Positions 1-9,029 of a DNA stretch of 64,000 nucleotides are shown here, in pieces. The translations under genes and the position numbers were made by a program. The notes under the pieces are model-generated. The model had not been told where the DNA came from and did not search any database. It saw only the letters and a list, made by a program, of their open reading frames with translations. The DNA is taken from NCBI GenBank assembly GCA_019750335.1, contig JAIEOQ010000003.1, positions 62,001-126,000 of the forward strand. Reading direction: 5' to 3'. Positions within the stretch are counted from its first letter, which is position 1. Each line of letters starts with the position of its first letter. The DNA comes from Candidatus Obscuribacterales bacterium (GTDB taxonomy: Bacteria; Cyanobacteriota; Vampirovibrionia; Obscuribacterales; Obscuribacteraceae).

Positions 1-1
1 T

Positions 2-961
2 TTGCGTAAAACTTTAAGCCGCGAAATAATTTATCACGATAGCGTCAAGCTTAATGTCACTGCTTCAATCGGTATAGCCTGTTTCCCTGATGATGCCGAT
101 AACCAACAACAACTTCTGGAGTTGGCCGATAAAGCGCTTTATATGTCCAAGCGGATGGGGCGTAACCAAGTACATTCAGCCGCTGAGTTGAATTTTAGCG
201 AATATCGTAAGAATGCAGCTCTCCCGCCAGCTGATCAAGCGGTGATTAATCAAGATACAGTGGCCAGTGATCTCAGTGCATCGCAACCGGAAATTTCTGC
301 TCCGAGTCCCGATCCGGTTGTAAGGGGTGTTGTTTCTGAATCGCTAAAAGCGCCGGAAACTCCAGTTGAAGATAACTCTCCCCTTGTGCCTGAAGTTGTG
401 GATACTGTGCGAAAGATGGCCGGTGCTTTGTATGCCAAATCGGAATACAACAAAGTGCACCATCTGGAGACAGCGCGTTTTGCTGAAATGGTGGCTAAAG
501 TGCTTAACCTTTCACAAAAGCAGGTGGAGCAGATTCGCGTAGCCAGCCTGCTCCATGATGTCGGTTTGTTGCATGTGCCAGACGATATCCTGAATAAGAG
601 TGAGCAAATTACAGCGGAAGAGTTGAAAGTGCTGATGCAGCACCCGACTCTTGGTGCTGAGATGTTGCGCTCAATTCCGGCTTTGCATGAAATTTGCGAT
701 ATTCTGGAAAGCCATCATGAATGCTGGGATGGTACCGGTTATCCGCGTGGCTTACGCGGGGAGGAGATTCCGATTGCGGCACGGATAGTTTCTATTGTTG
801 ATGCTTATCACGCCATGATTAGCGATCGCCCTTATCGGCAAGCGATGGCTCCCGAAAAAGCAAAAAGTGTTTTGAAAGAAAGCTCAGGCTCTCAGTTCGA
901 TCCTTATTTCGTCGATATTTTTCTGACAGTTTTGAAAGAAATTGAAGAGCGACAAATCTAG
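2..961 (+). CDS. GGDEF/HD-GYP signalling protein, 5'-truncated
   Basis: The gene enters from the left edge, so its start is not in the window. Residues 1-60 are the C-terminal end of a GGDEF (diguanylate cyclase) fold, with the typical TASIGIA strand and the ADKALYMSKRMGRN helix. The GG(D/E)EF signature itself lies outside the window, so cyclase activity cannot be judged. After a Pro/Ser-rich linker (about 75-130), residues 135-315 form an HD-GYP phosphodiesterase domain. It shows LLHDVG (the HD pair), a downstream HH, and DGTGYPRGL (the GYP motif), all intact. HD-GYP domains hydrolyse cyclic di-GMP, so the protein probably makes, binds or degrades this second messenger. The next gene is convergent, 4 bp away. 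Confidence 0.88.
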   Translation: MRKTLSREIIYHDSVKLNVTASIGIACFPDDADNQQQLLELADKALYMSKRMGRNQVHSAAELNFSEYRKNAALPPADQAVINQDTVASDLSASQPEISAPSPDPVVRGVVSESLKAPETPVEDNSPLVPEVVDTVRKMAGALYAKSEYNKVHHLETARFAEMVAKVLNLSQKQVEQIRVASLLHDVGLLHVPDDILNKSEQITAEELKVLMQHPTLGAEMLRSIPALHEICDILESHHECWDGTGYPRGLRGEEIPIAARIVSIVDAYHAMISDRPYRQAMAPEKAKSVLKESSGSQFDPYFVDIFLTVLKEIEERQI

Positions 962-965
962 CTGC

Positions 966-1679
966 TTATATGCCGCCGGCTGTTGTTTCGCTTCTTGCTT
1001 TGTAAGCGGCAGCCAGCACTAGGTCGTAAAAACTCATAGACATCAGCTGAGCAAGCATACCGACAATCGGGACTATGCCGGCTGCTGTGGAAGCGACACA
1101 ATAAGCCACTCCCAGCCAAAAAATTTGCCAGCTGTAGCCGGTCACCATTTGCCAGCTTTCTTTCATGGCTTCAATCGGGCCGAGGTTGCGATCAATCACT
1201 AAATAAGGCGCAAAAGCAAGACGTACGGCGATAAAGATCCCGGGCACAATCAATAAGCAAAATCCGACAGCGATCAGGAGCGTGCTTAAAAACTGGACAG
1301 CAAGAAATGACCAAAAATAGGGCAAGGAAGACTTGAATTCGCTAAAGCTCACATCTTTGTGCTGAATAATTTTCAGACAGATACTAATCCAGCCTACACG
1401 CAAAGCAGCATAAGCTAAAAAAAGTAAGGGCATACCGCAGCCGAGAATGCTGACAAATTTGATTGCATTCTCCGGGCTCAACTCTTGTGTAAGAGCGTTT
1501 GCAGCGCCGGCTAGAAACAAAATAACAAGCAAGGGAATGCCGACACAAACAGCCGGAATGATATTCAAGGCGGCTGTTCCGCCAATTAGTAATCCTGGTC
1601 TTTCCTGGAACGCTTGTACTGAAACTTGCAGTAGTTCGCTTATCTCAATTTGATTAGCAGGCGGTTTTAAGTCGCTCAT
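966..1679 (-). CDS. Multi-pass integral membrane protein of unknown function
   Basis: A 237-residue protein with a short soluble N-terminus (about 1-28) followed by roughly six hydrophobic segments (near 30-60, 75-95, 120-150, 185-205 and 210-230). Its layout resembles the uncharacterised glycerophosphoryl-diester-phosphodiesterase membrane-domain/YciC-like proteins, with the amphipathic stretch ending EAMKESWQMV between helices. That match is by pattern only. The ATG overlaps the TGA of the upstream exported-protein gene (ATGA), so the two are translationally coupled and belong to the end of the fabG-gatA block. No catalytic motif is visible. Confidence 0.75.
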   Translation of the reverse strand: MSDLKPPANQIEISELLQVSVQAFQERPGLLIGGTAALNIIPAVCVGIPLLVILFLAGAANALTQELSPENAIKFVSILGCGMPLLFLAYAALRVGWISICLKIIQHKDVSFSEFKSSLPYFWSFLAVQFLSTLLIAVGFCLLIVPGIFIAVRLAFAPYLVIDRNLGPIEAMKESWQMVTGYSWQIFWLGVAYCVASTAAGIVPIVGMLAQLMSMSFYDLVLAAAYKARSETTAGGI

Positions 1680-2065
1680 TTTGCTAACTCAGGCAAAGGA
1701 CAGTTTGCTTTCAGCTCGGCGACTCGTTTTTCGCCTATCTCTTTGAGAATCTTTCCTTTTTTCGTTTCGCGCTCTTGATGGCGTTTTTCGCCATCTTTCA
1801 TCATGCGATCGCCTTTTTCAATTAGATTTTGTGCGGCTCTCAAATTATCGCGATATTTTTTTTGCATACGCTTTTCGTCTTGAGTGTAGTCGGTCGGTCC
1901 GCCGCCAGCGCCGGAAAGCTGTTGCTCGGCTGCTTGGGCTCCAGGTGGGCTGCTTGTACCAGGGATTGAACTGCCAAAAAAGTCGTTGCTGCCTTGAGCG
2001 AAAACTGCCGGCACAGATGCCGATAGCGCTGTTGCTATAGTGGCGAGCAGAATTGTTCTATGCAT
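1676..2065 (-). CDS. Small exported protein, unknown function
   Basis: A 129-residue protein beginning with a clear signal peptide (residues 1-23, cleavage expected after SVPAVFA). Next comes a Gly/Ser/Pro-rich low-complexity part (24-58), then a highly charged helical region (60-120) rich in Lys, Glu and Arg, likely coiled coil. It overlaps gatA by 8 bp upstream and the membrane-protein gene by 4 bp downstream, so it sits inside the operon. I recognise no family. It may be a periplasmic partner of the downstream membrane protein, which is inference from coupling only. Confidence 0.75.
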   Translation of the reverse strand: MHRTILLATIATALSASVPAVFAQGSNDFFGSSIPGTSSPPGAQAAEQQLSGAGGGPTDYTQDEKRMQKKYRDNLRAAQNLIEKGDRMMKDGEKRHQERETKKGKILKEIGEKRVAELKANCPLPELAK

Positions 2066-3536
2066 GAGTAACTACCTCGGCTAACTGCTTGTGAAATTCC
2101 GTAGCTTGTTCAAAGGCGTAAGCGGCTTGCAGCACGACAGCATCTTTGAGCGCCGGGCCCAAGAGCTGCAAGCCGATTGGCAGGTTATCTTTGCCTCTGC
2201 CACAAGGAATGGATATGCCAGGAATTCCAGCTAGATTAGCCGGAATGGTGGCAATATCAGAAAGATACATACTTAAGGGATCTTCGGTTTTAGAACCGAC
2301 AGCAAAAGCTACAGAAGGCGAAGTCGGAGTGAGAAGCAGATCCAGCTCTTTGAACTGTTCGTCAAAATCGTTTTTGATTATGCGGCGTACTTTTTGTGCT
2401 TTTTTATAATAAGCATCGTAGTAGCCGGAGCTTAAAGCATAAGTGCCGAGCATTATTCGGCGTTTGACTTCCGGTCCAAATCCTTCTTGTCTGGTTTTGA
2501 AATACATGCTGAGAAGGTCTTCGACACCGGCTGCGCGGTGACCGTAACGGACTCCGTCAAAGCGAGCTAAATTAGTTGAGGCATCAGCCGTACAGATCAA
2601 ATAATAGACAGGCAAAGCGTGGCGCAAATTAGGCATTGAGATTTCTTTGATTTGAGCACCTAATGCTTTATAAGTTTCCACTGCTTTAAGCACAGCATCG
2701 CGTACGTCGTCATCGATGCCAACGCCGATCAGTTCTTTAATTAGACCGATGCGCAGCCCTTTAATTGGTTTCTCAAGCTCCGAGGCAAAACCAGGTAATT
2801 TCTGATTGTAGGATGTGGCATCGAGTGGATCGTGACCGCCCATCACATCTAGAGTAATAGCCACATCTTTGACTGAACGGGCAAAACTGCCTATTTGATC
2901 CAAGCTTGAAGAAAATGCGACTAAACCGAAACGAGATACGGTGCCGTAAGTTGGTTTCATACCGACAATACCGCAAAAAGATGCCGGCTGTCGGATTGAG
3001 CCGCCGGTATCCGAACCAAGTGAAATTACGCTTGTGCCAGAAGCGGTGGAGGCCGCTGAGCCGCCGGAGCTGCCGCCGGGTACGCGTTCTGTATTCCAAG
3101 GATTACGCGTAATCTTAAAAGCGCTATTCTCAGTAGAAGAACCCATGGCAAATTCGTCTAGATTTGTTTTGCCGATAATAGTTGCTCCGGCAGCACTTAG
3201 TCTTTGAGTAACTGTTGCTTGATAGGGCGGACTAAAGTTCTCCAACATCTTGCTTGAACAAGTCGTTGGATAGCCGTCCAAACAAATATTGTCTTTGACT
3301 GCCAGTGGAATACCGGATAAAGGTAGCAACGGTTCTTTTTTTGCTATCTTGTCATCGGTGGCTTTGGCTTGTTTAAGGGCCAAATCGGCTGTGATTGTAT
3401 TGAAAGCAGCAATTTTTTTTTCGGTGTCTTCAATATGCTTTAAGTGTGCCTGAGCAATTTCGGTGGCTGAGGCTTCCTTTTTTTCAAGGATGTTTTGCAG
3501 CTCCGAAATCGTTTTGCCAAGCAATGATTTGCTCAT
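2058..3536 (-). CDS. gatA: Asp-tRNA(Asn)/Glu-tRNA(Gln) amidotransferase subunit A
   Basis: Amidase-signature enzyme of 492 residues, the normal length for GatA. In the GatCAB complex it releases ammonia from glutamine to convert misacylated Glu-tRNA(Gln) or Asp-tRNA(Asn) to the correct forms. The catalytic triad is visible: Lys81 in IPLAVKDN, cis-Ser156 in VPGGSSGGSAA and the nucleophile Ser180 in SDTGGSIRQP. GatB and GatC are not in the window, as is common where gat genes are scattered. It starts 3 bp after fabF and is probably read from the fab cluster promoter. Confidence 0.96.
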   Translation of the reverse strand: MSKSLLGKTISELQNILEKKEASATEIAQAHLKHIEDTEKKIAAFNTITADLALKQAKATDDKIAKKEPLLPLSGIPLAVKDNICLDGYPTTCSSKMLENFSPPYQATVTQRLSAAGATIIGKTNLDEFAMGSSTENSAFKITRNPWNTERVPGGSSGGSAASTASGTSVISLGSDTGGSIRQPASFCGIVGMKPTYGTVSRFGLVAFSSSLDQIGSFARSVKDVAITLDVMGGHDPLDATSYNQKLPGFASELEKPIKGLRIGLIKELIGVGIDDDVRDAVLKAVETYKALGAQIKEISMPNLRHALPVYYLICTADASTNLARFDGVRYGHRAAGVEDLLSMYFKTRQEGFGPEVKRRIMLGTYALSSGYYDAYYKKAQKVRRIIKNDFDEQFKELDLLLTPTSPSVAFAVGSKTEDPLSMYLSDIATIPANLAGIPGISIPCGRGKDNLPIGLQLLGPALKDAVVLQAAYAFEQATEFHKQLAEVVTHA

Positions 3537-3539
3537 GGT

Positions 3540-4790
3540 TTATGGCTCGTATTTTTTGAATATCAAGCTGGCGTTATGACCACCAAAACCAAAGCTGTTA
3601 GACATTGCTACTTTAATCGGCACGTTCAAACGAGCTTTGAGCGGCACATAATCTAGGTCGCAACTTTCATCAGGATTCTCTAAATTGATTGTCGGCGGAA
3701 TCGCTGAATTTAAGATTGAAAGAATAACGACTGAAGCTTCAAGTGAGCCGGTTGCACCAAGTAAGTGTCCGGTCATTGATTTAGTTGAACTGACAGGTAC
3801 TTTGTAGGCATAATCGCCGAAAGTACGTTTAATCGCCATTGTTTCAGCTTTATCACCAAGAGATGTGGAAGTACCGTGAGCATTTATATAGTTCACATCT
3901 TCCGGTTTCATTTTGGCGTCTTTCAAAGCTAATTGCATAGCACGCATGGCGCCATCACCGTCAGCGCAAGGCGCGACGATATCGTGAGCATCGCCGGTCA
4001 TACCATAACCGGCGAATTCACCGAGAATTTTTGCACCACGAGCTTGGGCATGAGAAAGTGATTCGAGCATCAATATAGCGGCGCCTTCAGCCATGACAAA
4101 ACCGTCGCGGTCTTTATCCCAGGGGCGGCTGGCACGTTCCGGTTCACTGTTACGTGAAGAGAGGGTGCGAGCTGCGGCAAATCCGGCCATACATAGAGCG
4201 GTAACCGGAGCTTCGGAGCCCCCGGCAAACATAACGTCGGCTTCGCCGCGTTGAATAATCCGTACTGCGTCACCGATAGAATGGGCTGAAGTGGCGCAGG
4301 CGGTGACGGCGCAAGTATTAGGACCTTTAGCGTTGTGCAACATGGAGACCCAGCCGGCCGCCATATTGACGATTAGCATCGGTACCGTAAATGGTGAACA
4401 ACGATCCGGACCTTTTTCAACAAGGGCGCGGAAGTTTTTTTCGATAGTTTCAAAACCGCCGGCAGCCGAACCGACACAAACACCAACGCGGGTCGGATCG
4501 TCTTTGGACAGATCTAGTTCAGCATCTTTGACTGCCAGTTTGCTTGCGGCAACGGCAAATTGAATGAAGCGATCCATTCTTTTTGCTTGTTTGGCGTCCA
4601 TGAAATCCAACGGATTGAATTCCGGGATTTGTCCGGCAATTTTGCAGTATGACTGCAATTTTTCGTCAAAAAGAGTGACTTTAGATATCCCTGACTTTCC
4701 CGCCAGGAGATTCTGCCAAAACTGATCCTTACCCAGACCAAGCGATGAAACAATTCCGATACCGGTAACAACTACTCTTTCTTGAGCCAT
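3540..4790 (-). CDS. fabF: Beta-ketoacyl-ACP synthase II (KAS II)
   Basis: Condensing enzyme of fatty-acid elongation, joining malonyl-ACP to acyl-ACP. The Cys-His-His triad is in place: the nucleophile in VTACATSAHSIGDA, the first His in INAHGTSTSLGD and the second in KSMTGHLLGATG. The C-terminal NSFGFGGHN signature is also there. I chose the ATG at 4790 (416 aa, MAQERVVVTG, matching the usual KAS start). A TTG at 4796 gives two more residues and has a GAG better spaced for initiation, so the start is not settled. It follows acpP, but an intrinsic terminator lies between them. Confidence 0.95.
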   Translation of the reverse strand: MAQERVVVTGIGIVSSLGLGKDQFWQNLLAGKSGISKVTLFDEKLQSYCKIAGQIPEFNPLDFMDAKQAKRMDRFIQFAVAASKLAVKDAELDLSKDDPTRVGVCVGSAAGGFETIEKNFRALVEKGPDRCSPFTVPMLIVNMAAGWVSMLHNAKGPNTCAVTACATSAHSIGDAVRIIQRGEADVMFAGGSEAPVTALCMAGFAAARTLSSRNSEPERASRPWDKDRDGFVMAEGAAILMLESLSHAQARGAKILGEFAGYGMTGDAHDIVAPCADGDGAMRAMQLALKDAKMKPEDVNYINAHGTSTSLGDKAETMAIKRTFGDYAYKVPVSSTKSMTGHLLGATGSLEASVVILSILNSAIPPTINLENPDESCDLDYVPLKARLNVPIKVAMSNSFGFGGHNASLIFKKYEP

Positions 4791-4836
4791 GAACAAGGGT
4801 TTCTCACAATGCTAAATGATAATTGAAGCTGTTGGC

Positions 4837-4880
4837 AAAAAAGCCGACATGATCTCATGATACGTGAGATCACCGGCTTT
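4837..4880 (-). terminator. Intrinsic terminator between acpP and fabF
   Basis: On the minus strand AAAGCCG pairs with CGGCTTT and TGATCTCA pairs with TGAGATCA around a 7-nt loop, followed by a run of six T. It lies 15 bp beyond the acpP stop and about 45 bp before fabF. Most acpP transcripts probably end here, with read-through or another promoter feeding fabF. Confidence 0.85.
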
Positions 4881-4894
4881 CAGCCAATTTCAGC

Positions 4895-5134
4895 TTAAAG
4901 ATGGGACGAGATGTATTTAACAGCTTCACCAACAGTGGTGATCTTTTCAGCATCTTCGTCTGGGATTTCCATGCCGAACTCTTCTTCAAGCGCCATTACT
5001 AATTCGACAGTGTCGAGAGAATCTGCGCCCAAATCTTTTGTGAAACTTGCTTCCATAGTTACTTCTTCAATGTTCACATTAAGTTGGTCTTTGGTAACCT
5101 TCTTTACGCGCTCGAAGGCTTCCTTTTCATCCAT
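4895..5134 (-). CDS. acpP: Acyl carrier protein
   Basis: A 79-residue acidic four-helix protein, the usual ACP length. Ser39 in [12 protein letters not shown] is the site of 4'-phosphopantetheine attachment; the following [14 protein letters not shown] helix is typical. ACP carries the growing chain between FabG, FabF and the other fatty-acid enzymes. The start has a very strong ribosome site (GGGGGAG, about 7 nt before the ATG). It sits between fabG (192 bp upstream) and fabF and has its own intrinsic terminator just downstream, which fits its need for high expression. Confidence 0.97.
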   Translation of the reverse strand: MDEKEAFERVKKVTKDQLNVNIEEVTMEASFTKDLGADSLDTVELVMALEEEFGMEIPDEDAEKITTVGEAVKYISSHL

Positions 5135-5326
5135 GAGTCTAACTCCCCCTTAATCGGAAAACGCAACCGTGACGGCGTCAGCCAGATTTCTCTGTCAGCC
5201 GAATTAGGATAACACGTCACAGAAAGCTCAACTAGGCAACGGTAAATTTCATTGCGGAATGTTCTTGAAATAAAGCCGCTTTTCAAGAAGTAGCTGTCTA
5301 TGACCGGAATCCTGGCTCACTGGCGG

Positions 5327-6112
5327 TTATGTATAAAGACCGCCGTTTACTTCCATAACTTGCCCAGTTACATATGATGATGAAGGCAAGGCGTAAAAGA
5401 GCACTGCGTTGGCTATATCAGCGGGAGTTCCCATGCGACCTGCCGGTACTTTCTCAATTATTTTCTTAATAATTTCCTCACCTAAAGCCTGAGTCATGGC
5501 CGTATCAATAAAGCCAGGAGCAACAGCATTGCTTGTGATATTGCGTGAGGCATATTCAAGAGCCACTGTTTTGGTAAAGCCAATCAAGCCGGCTTTTGCC
5601 GCGGCGTAATTTACTTGACCGAAGTTGCCGTGCACGCCTGTGGTGCTGGCGATATTGATGATGCGTCCGTAACGTTGTTTAGACATTACTTTAACTACCG
5701 GTTTGGTGACTTTGAAGGCAGATGACAAGTTGGTGTCGATTACCGCCTGCCATTGATCTTCGGTCATACGCATAAAGAGTGAATCGCGAGTAATACCGGC
5801 ATTGTTGACCAGAATATCTATTTTGCCCCAGGTGCTGACTACGGTCTCCACCATCTTTTCCACTGTTTCGCTAACAGTGACATTGCAAGCCACGCCCAGT
5901 ACTTCGCCGCCTTGTGCTTTCAATTCGGCAGCGGTGCTTGCGCAAAGCTCTTCGTTGATGTCTGATATGACTACTTTGGCGCCGGCAGCCATCAAAGCTT
6001 CGGCAATGGAGCGGCCAATTCCGCGTCCGGATCCGGTAACTATTGCTACTTGGTCCTTAAGCAGTTGGGGTGAAGTTGATCCTTGGGGTTTTGAAATTTG
6101 ATCTGTGGTCAT
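5327..6112 (-). CDS. fabG: 3-oxoacyl-ACP reductase
   Basis: Short-chain dehydrogenase of 261 residues, expected to reduce 3-oxoacyl-ACP with NADPH in fatty-acid elongation. It shows the cofactor motif TGSGRGIGRS (about residues 27-36), the NNAG motif, and the catalytic Ser, Tyr and Lys (IASTTG, then YAAAKAG). The C-terminus VTGQVMEVNGGLYT is typical of FabG. The position directly before acpP and fabF supports the fatty-acid role over other SDR reactions. Its start has AGG about 8 nt upstream. The first ~18 residues are an extra polar N-terminal tail. Confidence 0.94.
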   Translation of the reverse strand: MTTDQISKPQGSTSPQLLKDQVAIVTGSGRGIGRSIAEALMAAGAKVVISDINEELCASTAAELKAQGGEVLGVACNVTVSETVEKMVETVVSTWGKIDILVNNAGITRDSLFMRMTEDQWQAVIDTNLSSAFKVTKPVVKVMSKQRYGRIINIASTTGVHGNFGQVNYAAAKAGLIGFTKTVALEYASRNITSNAVAPGFIDTAMTQALGEEIIKKIIEKVPAGRMGTPADIANAVLFYALPSSSYVTGQVMEVNGGLYT

Positions 6113-6337
6113 TTTCTTACCTGTTTAAATGATTCGCTCGAAGACTATATTTTAGGAAGCTGAAATCCAGATGAAAGGAACTTCAACTTTCGCTCCGGCT
6201 TGAGTAGCTAAGAGCTGCTTTACGTGCGGATTCTCTCATGTTTTGCTTTTGAATTTCTCTATTCGCTACGAATTATCTCAAGGCGTCAGATGTAAGCTAA
6301 GATGAAACTCAGACAAGTTGTGTTGGAGATTGATCGA

Positions 6338-7780
6338 ATGCGGCTCTTTTTGGCGGTGGTTTTGGCGGGCAGTTTTTTAGTTCCGGCTTTTGCCCAAGAC
6401 TACGATAGCCAGGGCAGCGGTGATGCCAAAGCTCGCCAATATTTTAGGCAAGGTTTAATGGCTGAACGGGCCGGCGATAAAATGCACGCTGTAGAGTTTT
6501 ATCGTAAAGCGGCCGGAATAAGCCCGAATATGAAAGAGGCTCATTACGCCCTGGGTAAAGTTTCGGCTGAGCTTGGTAATAATGATGATGCTGAAAGTGA
6601 ATTTCGCCAAGCTTTGAATATTCAAAATAACTATGTGGAATGTCGCAACGACTACGGCATGTATTTGAAAAAGCGCGGGCAGGTAGAAGCTGCGGCTGGT
6701 GAATTTCGTAAATGCATCGAGACCAATCCTAAATATCCTTTTCCTTATTACAATTTGGCCCTCATCTTAAAAGACAAAGGTGATTTGGAAGGGGCTATTG
6801 AAAACTTTGAAACTACAGTTAGGCTTAAGCCTGATTTTGCCGAAGGCCAGCGTGATCTTGGCTTAGCAATTTTTGAGCGGGCTAATTCGGGTGATTTAAC
6901 CACAGCGGTTGAAACTCTGGAAAAGTCGGCTCGCCTGGCTCCGAACAATCCGAAAGTGCATTACTATCTTGGCTTTATTTATGCGACAAAAGGCAATTTG
7001 GATGCGGCTGAGGCTGAATATCGCAAAGCTTTGATGTGCGACCAACGTATGGCGGCTGCTCATTTTGAGCTAGGACGTTTGCGCTATTTACGTGGTGATT
7101 TAGACCGCGCTATCGCTGAAATTCGCGAAGCGCAAAGAGTCAATCCTTCTTATACTGCTCAACGTAATTATCCTGGCGTCAACATTGCGGCCATGAAAAC
7201 CATGGAGGCTCAATGCCTGGAATTCAAGGGGCAGCTGGCTCAAGCCATAGAAACTTATAATGAATTGGTGCGCATACGTGGAAGCAATGTTTTGTATGCC
7301 AAGCACATTCAAGATTTAGAAAAACAGATCAAACAGATTGAGCGTGAGCGCCGTAAAAAGCCGCTAACTTATGATCCGGAAGAAGTGGACGCCCTTGTCA
7401 GCAAAGGGATTGAGCAGTATGAGGATGGAGCGCTGGATGGCGCAAAAGCATCCTTTGAGCGGGCTTGTCAGTTAAATCCAACTAGTCTGGAGGCGTTGAT
7501 GAATCTTTCTGCCGTACAAGAAGCCCAAGGTGACTTGAATTCAGCTTTAGCTACCAACCGTAAAGCGATGGAAGCGCACCCTGCTTTTGACGGCGCTTAT
7601 TACAACATGGCTTATTTGCTTGAAAAAATGAATTTGCCTTCAGATGCCGGTGTGCTCTATGACCGTTTTCGTGCCATAGCCGGCAAATATCCTTATGATC
7701 CGCAGCATGTTATTGAGTTGCAGCAAGATCTGATCCGCCAGCAAAAAATTGAGCAGGCAAAAAGAAGCCGGGGCTATTGA
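6338..7780 (+). CDS. Exported tetratricopeptide-repeat protein
   Basis: A long TPR solenoid. The reading frame is open from an ATG at 6302, but the ATG at 6338 has GGAG 9 nt upstream and gives a clean signal peptide (MRLFLAVVLAGSFLVPAFA, then QDY), so I prefer it (480 aa). About nine to ten TPR units follow in two blocks (residues ~30-300 and ~350-450), with recurrent A..Y.KAL and LG......A...F motifs, separated by a charged helix ending KQIERERRKKPL. TPR proteins scaffold protein complexes; no enzymatic domain is present and the partner is unknown. It is divergent from fabG and precedes panB by 60 bp. Confidence 0.85.
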   Translation: MRLFLAVVLAGSFLVPAFAQDYDSQGSGDAKARQYFRQGLMAERAGDKMHAVEFYRKAAGISPNMKEAHYALGKVSAELGNNDDAESEFRQALNIQNNYVECRNDYGMYLKKRGQVEAAAGEFRKCIETNPKYPFPYYNLALILKDKGDLEGAIENFETTVRLKPDFAEGQRDLGLAIFERANSGDLTTAVETLEKSARLAPNNPKVHYYLGFIYATKGNLDAAEAEYRKALMCDQRMAAAHFELGRLRYLRGDLDRAIAEIREAQRVNPSYTAQRNYPGVNIAAMKTMEAQCLEFKGQLAQAIETYNELVRIRGSNVLYAKHIQDLEKQIKQIERERRKKPLTYDPEEVDALVSKGIEQYEDGALDGAKASFERACQLNPTSLEALMNLSAVQEAQGDLNSALATNRKAMEAHPAFDGAYYNMAYLLEKMNLPSDAGVLYDRFRAIAGKYPYDPQHVIELQQDLIRQQKIEQAKRSRGY

Positions 7781-7840
7781 AGAATACATTGCCTATCTGA
7801 CTGCTATACTTTTTGAGTCATTCCGATATGAAGTATTAAT

Positions 7841-8722
7841 ATGAGTAAAGCAGTCTCTACTCTTACCTTCCAAAAATACAAACGTGAAGGTCGTAAAATC
7901 GTTGCTCTTACTGCTTACGATTATTCGACAGCAAAAATACTTGATCGCTCCGGTGTTGATTTAATCCTGGTTGGTGACAGTTTGGCCATGGTTGCCCTTG
8001 GTCATCAAACCACTCATGCCGTGACTATGGATGAGATGGTGCACCATACTCAGGCGGTGACACGTGGTGTGACTAAAGCTTTTGTTGTTGCCGATCTGCC
8101 TTTTATGAGCTATCAGGTAGACGTCATTCAAGCAATTACCAACGCCGGACGTTTCGTCAAAGAAGCTCAAGCTCATGCTGTTAAGCTTGAAGGAGCGACT
8201 CGTCTAAATATTGAAGTTGTTGAACGACTTGTTGGAATGGGTATTCCGGTGATGGGACATTTGGGCTTCACTCCTCAATCAATTCACGCTCTTGGTGGTA
8301 ATCGTGTTCAAGGACGCAGCGCCGAAGATGCGTATAAATTGATTCATGATGCTATGGCTCTTGAAGCTGCCGGTTGTTTCAGTATCGTTTTGGAAATGGT
8401 ACCGGCCATGGTTGCAGAAAAGATCTCGCAAAAGTTAGCAATTCCGACTGTTGGAATTGGTGCCGGTGCTGGTTGCGACGGGCAAATTCTGGTGACCGAC
8501 GATCTGCTCGGTAAATATACTGATTTCCAACCGCGCTTTGTTAGGCGTTATGCTAACTTAGCTGAAACCTGCCAGCAAGCAATCGAATGTTATTCGAATG
8601 ACGTGCGCGACGGTGCTTTTCCAAATGAAGGCGAGTCTTTTGCTTTAACCGAAGACGAAGAGAAGCGTCTGCAAGAATTGCTGCGCAAATCAAATAACAC
8701 TCACAGCGAAGTCAGCTGCTAA
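7841..8722 (+). CDS. panB: 3-methyl-2-oxobutanoate hydroxymethyltransferase
   Basis: First committed enzyme of pantothenate (coenzyme A) synthesis, adding a hydroxymethyl group from methylene-tetrahydrofolate to ketoisovalerate. The 293-residue length and motifs are typical: ALTAYDYSTAKILD, VGDSLAMVALGH (metal-binding Asp), VVADLPFMSY, KLEGA, GHLGFTPQS and the IGIGAGAGCDGQILV segment near 205-220. The TIM barrel is complete. The rest of the pan pathway is not nearby. No strong ribosome site is seen before the ATG. Confidence 0.96.
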   Translation: MSKAVSTLTFQKYKREGRKIVALTAYDYSTAKILDRSGVDLILVGDSLAMVALGHQTTHAVTMDEMVHHTQAVTRGVTKAFVVADLPFMSYQVDVIQAITNAGRFVKEAQAHAVKLEGATRLNIEVVERLVGMGIPVMGHLGFTPQSIHALGGNRVQGRSAEDAYKLIHDAMALEAAGCFSIVLEMVPAMVAEKISQKLAIPTVGIGAGAGCDGQILVTDDLLGKYTDFQPRFVRRYANLAETCQQAIECYSNDVRDGAFPNEGESFALTEDEEKRLQELLRKSNNTHSEVSC

Positions 8723-8780
8723 CGAAGTTAGCGTGCTAACAGGTCAGCCGTTGGCTAACAGGTTAGTCAAACTAACAGGT
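8718..8780 (+). repeat. Cluster of short GTTAG/CTAAC inverted repeats between panB and fmdB
   Basis: Starting inside the panB stop region there are four CTAAC-type units (near 8718, 8735, 8754 and 8771, spaced 17-19 bp), three of them sharing CTAACAGGT. They alternate with GTTAG, giving small hairpins: GCTAAC-GAA-GTTAGC (8718-8732), CTAAC-AG-GTTAG (8755-8766) and GTTAG-TCAAA-CTAAC (8762-8776). The genes converge here, so the cluster may help end both transcripts, but no T run follows. Confidence 0.55.
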
Positions 8781-9014
8781 CCCGCAGGAATGGCTTGAAC
8801 AGGAGCCGCAACCGCTCTTTTTGCTGGCGCCGGATGATTTTGCGCTCTGTCCGACGTCGGGAGTGCTGCCGCCTGAAACAATAAAAACGCTCCAAACGCG
8901 ATTCATTTGATCGCTGCCGCAATGAGTGCAGACCGGAGTCGAAGAGTCGCTCATTGAACGGTCAAGCGTCACGGCGCCATTGCAAGAAGTGCATTTATAG
9001 TCATAACTAGGCAT
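8772..9014 (-). CDS. FmdB-type zinc-ribbon protein
   Basis: An 80-residue protein whose N-terminal half is the FmdB/regulatory zinc ribbon: MPSYDYKC..C at residues 1-11 and VCTHCG at 28-33 supply four zinc ligands, with MNRVWSVF following as usual. The C-terminal tail is Ser/Gly-rich and carries a cluster of five more cysteines (GCGSCSSHSCGTC), common in this family and possibly a second metal site. Function is unknown for most members, and the 'regulatory protein' label is historical. It is 15 bp upstream of nothing in-strand and follows rseP in the same direction. Confidence 0.85.
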   Translation of the reverse strand: MPSYDYKCTSCNGAVTLDRSMSDSSTPVCTHCGSDQMNRVWSVFIVSGGSTPDVGQSAKSSGASKKSGCGSCSSHSCGTC

Positions 9015-9029
9015 GGCGAACTCCTCGGA

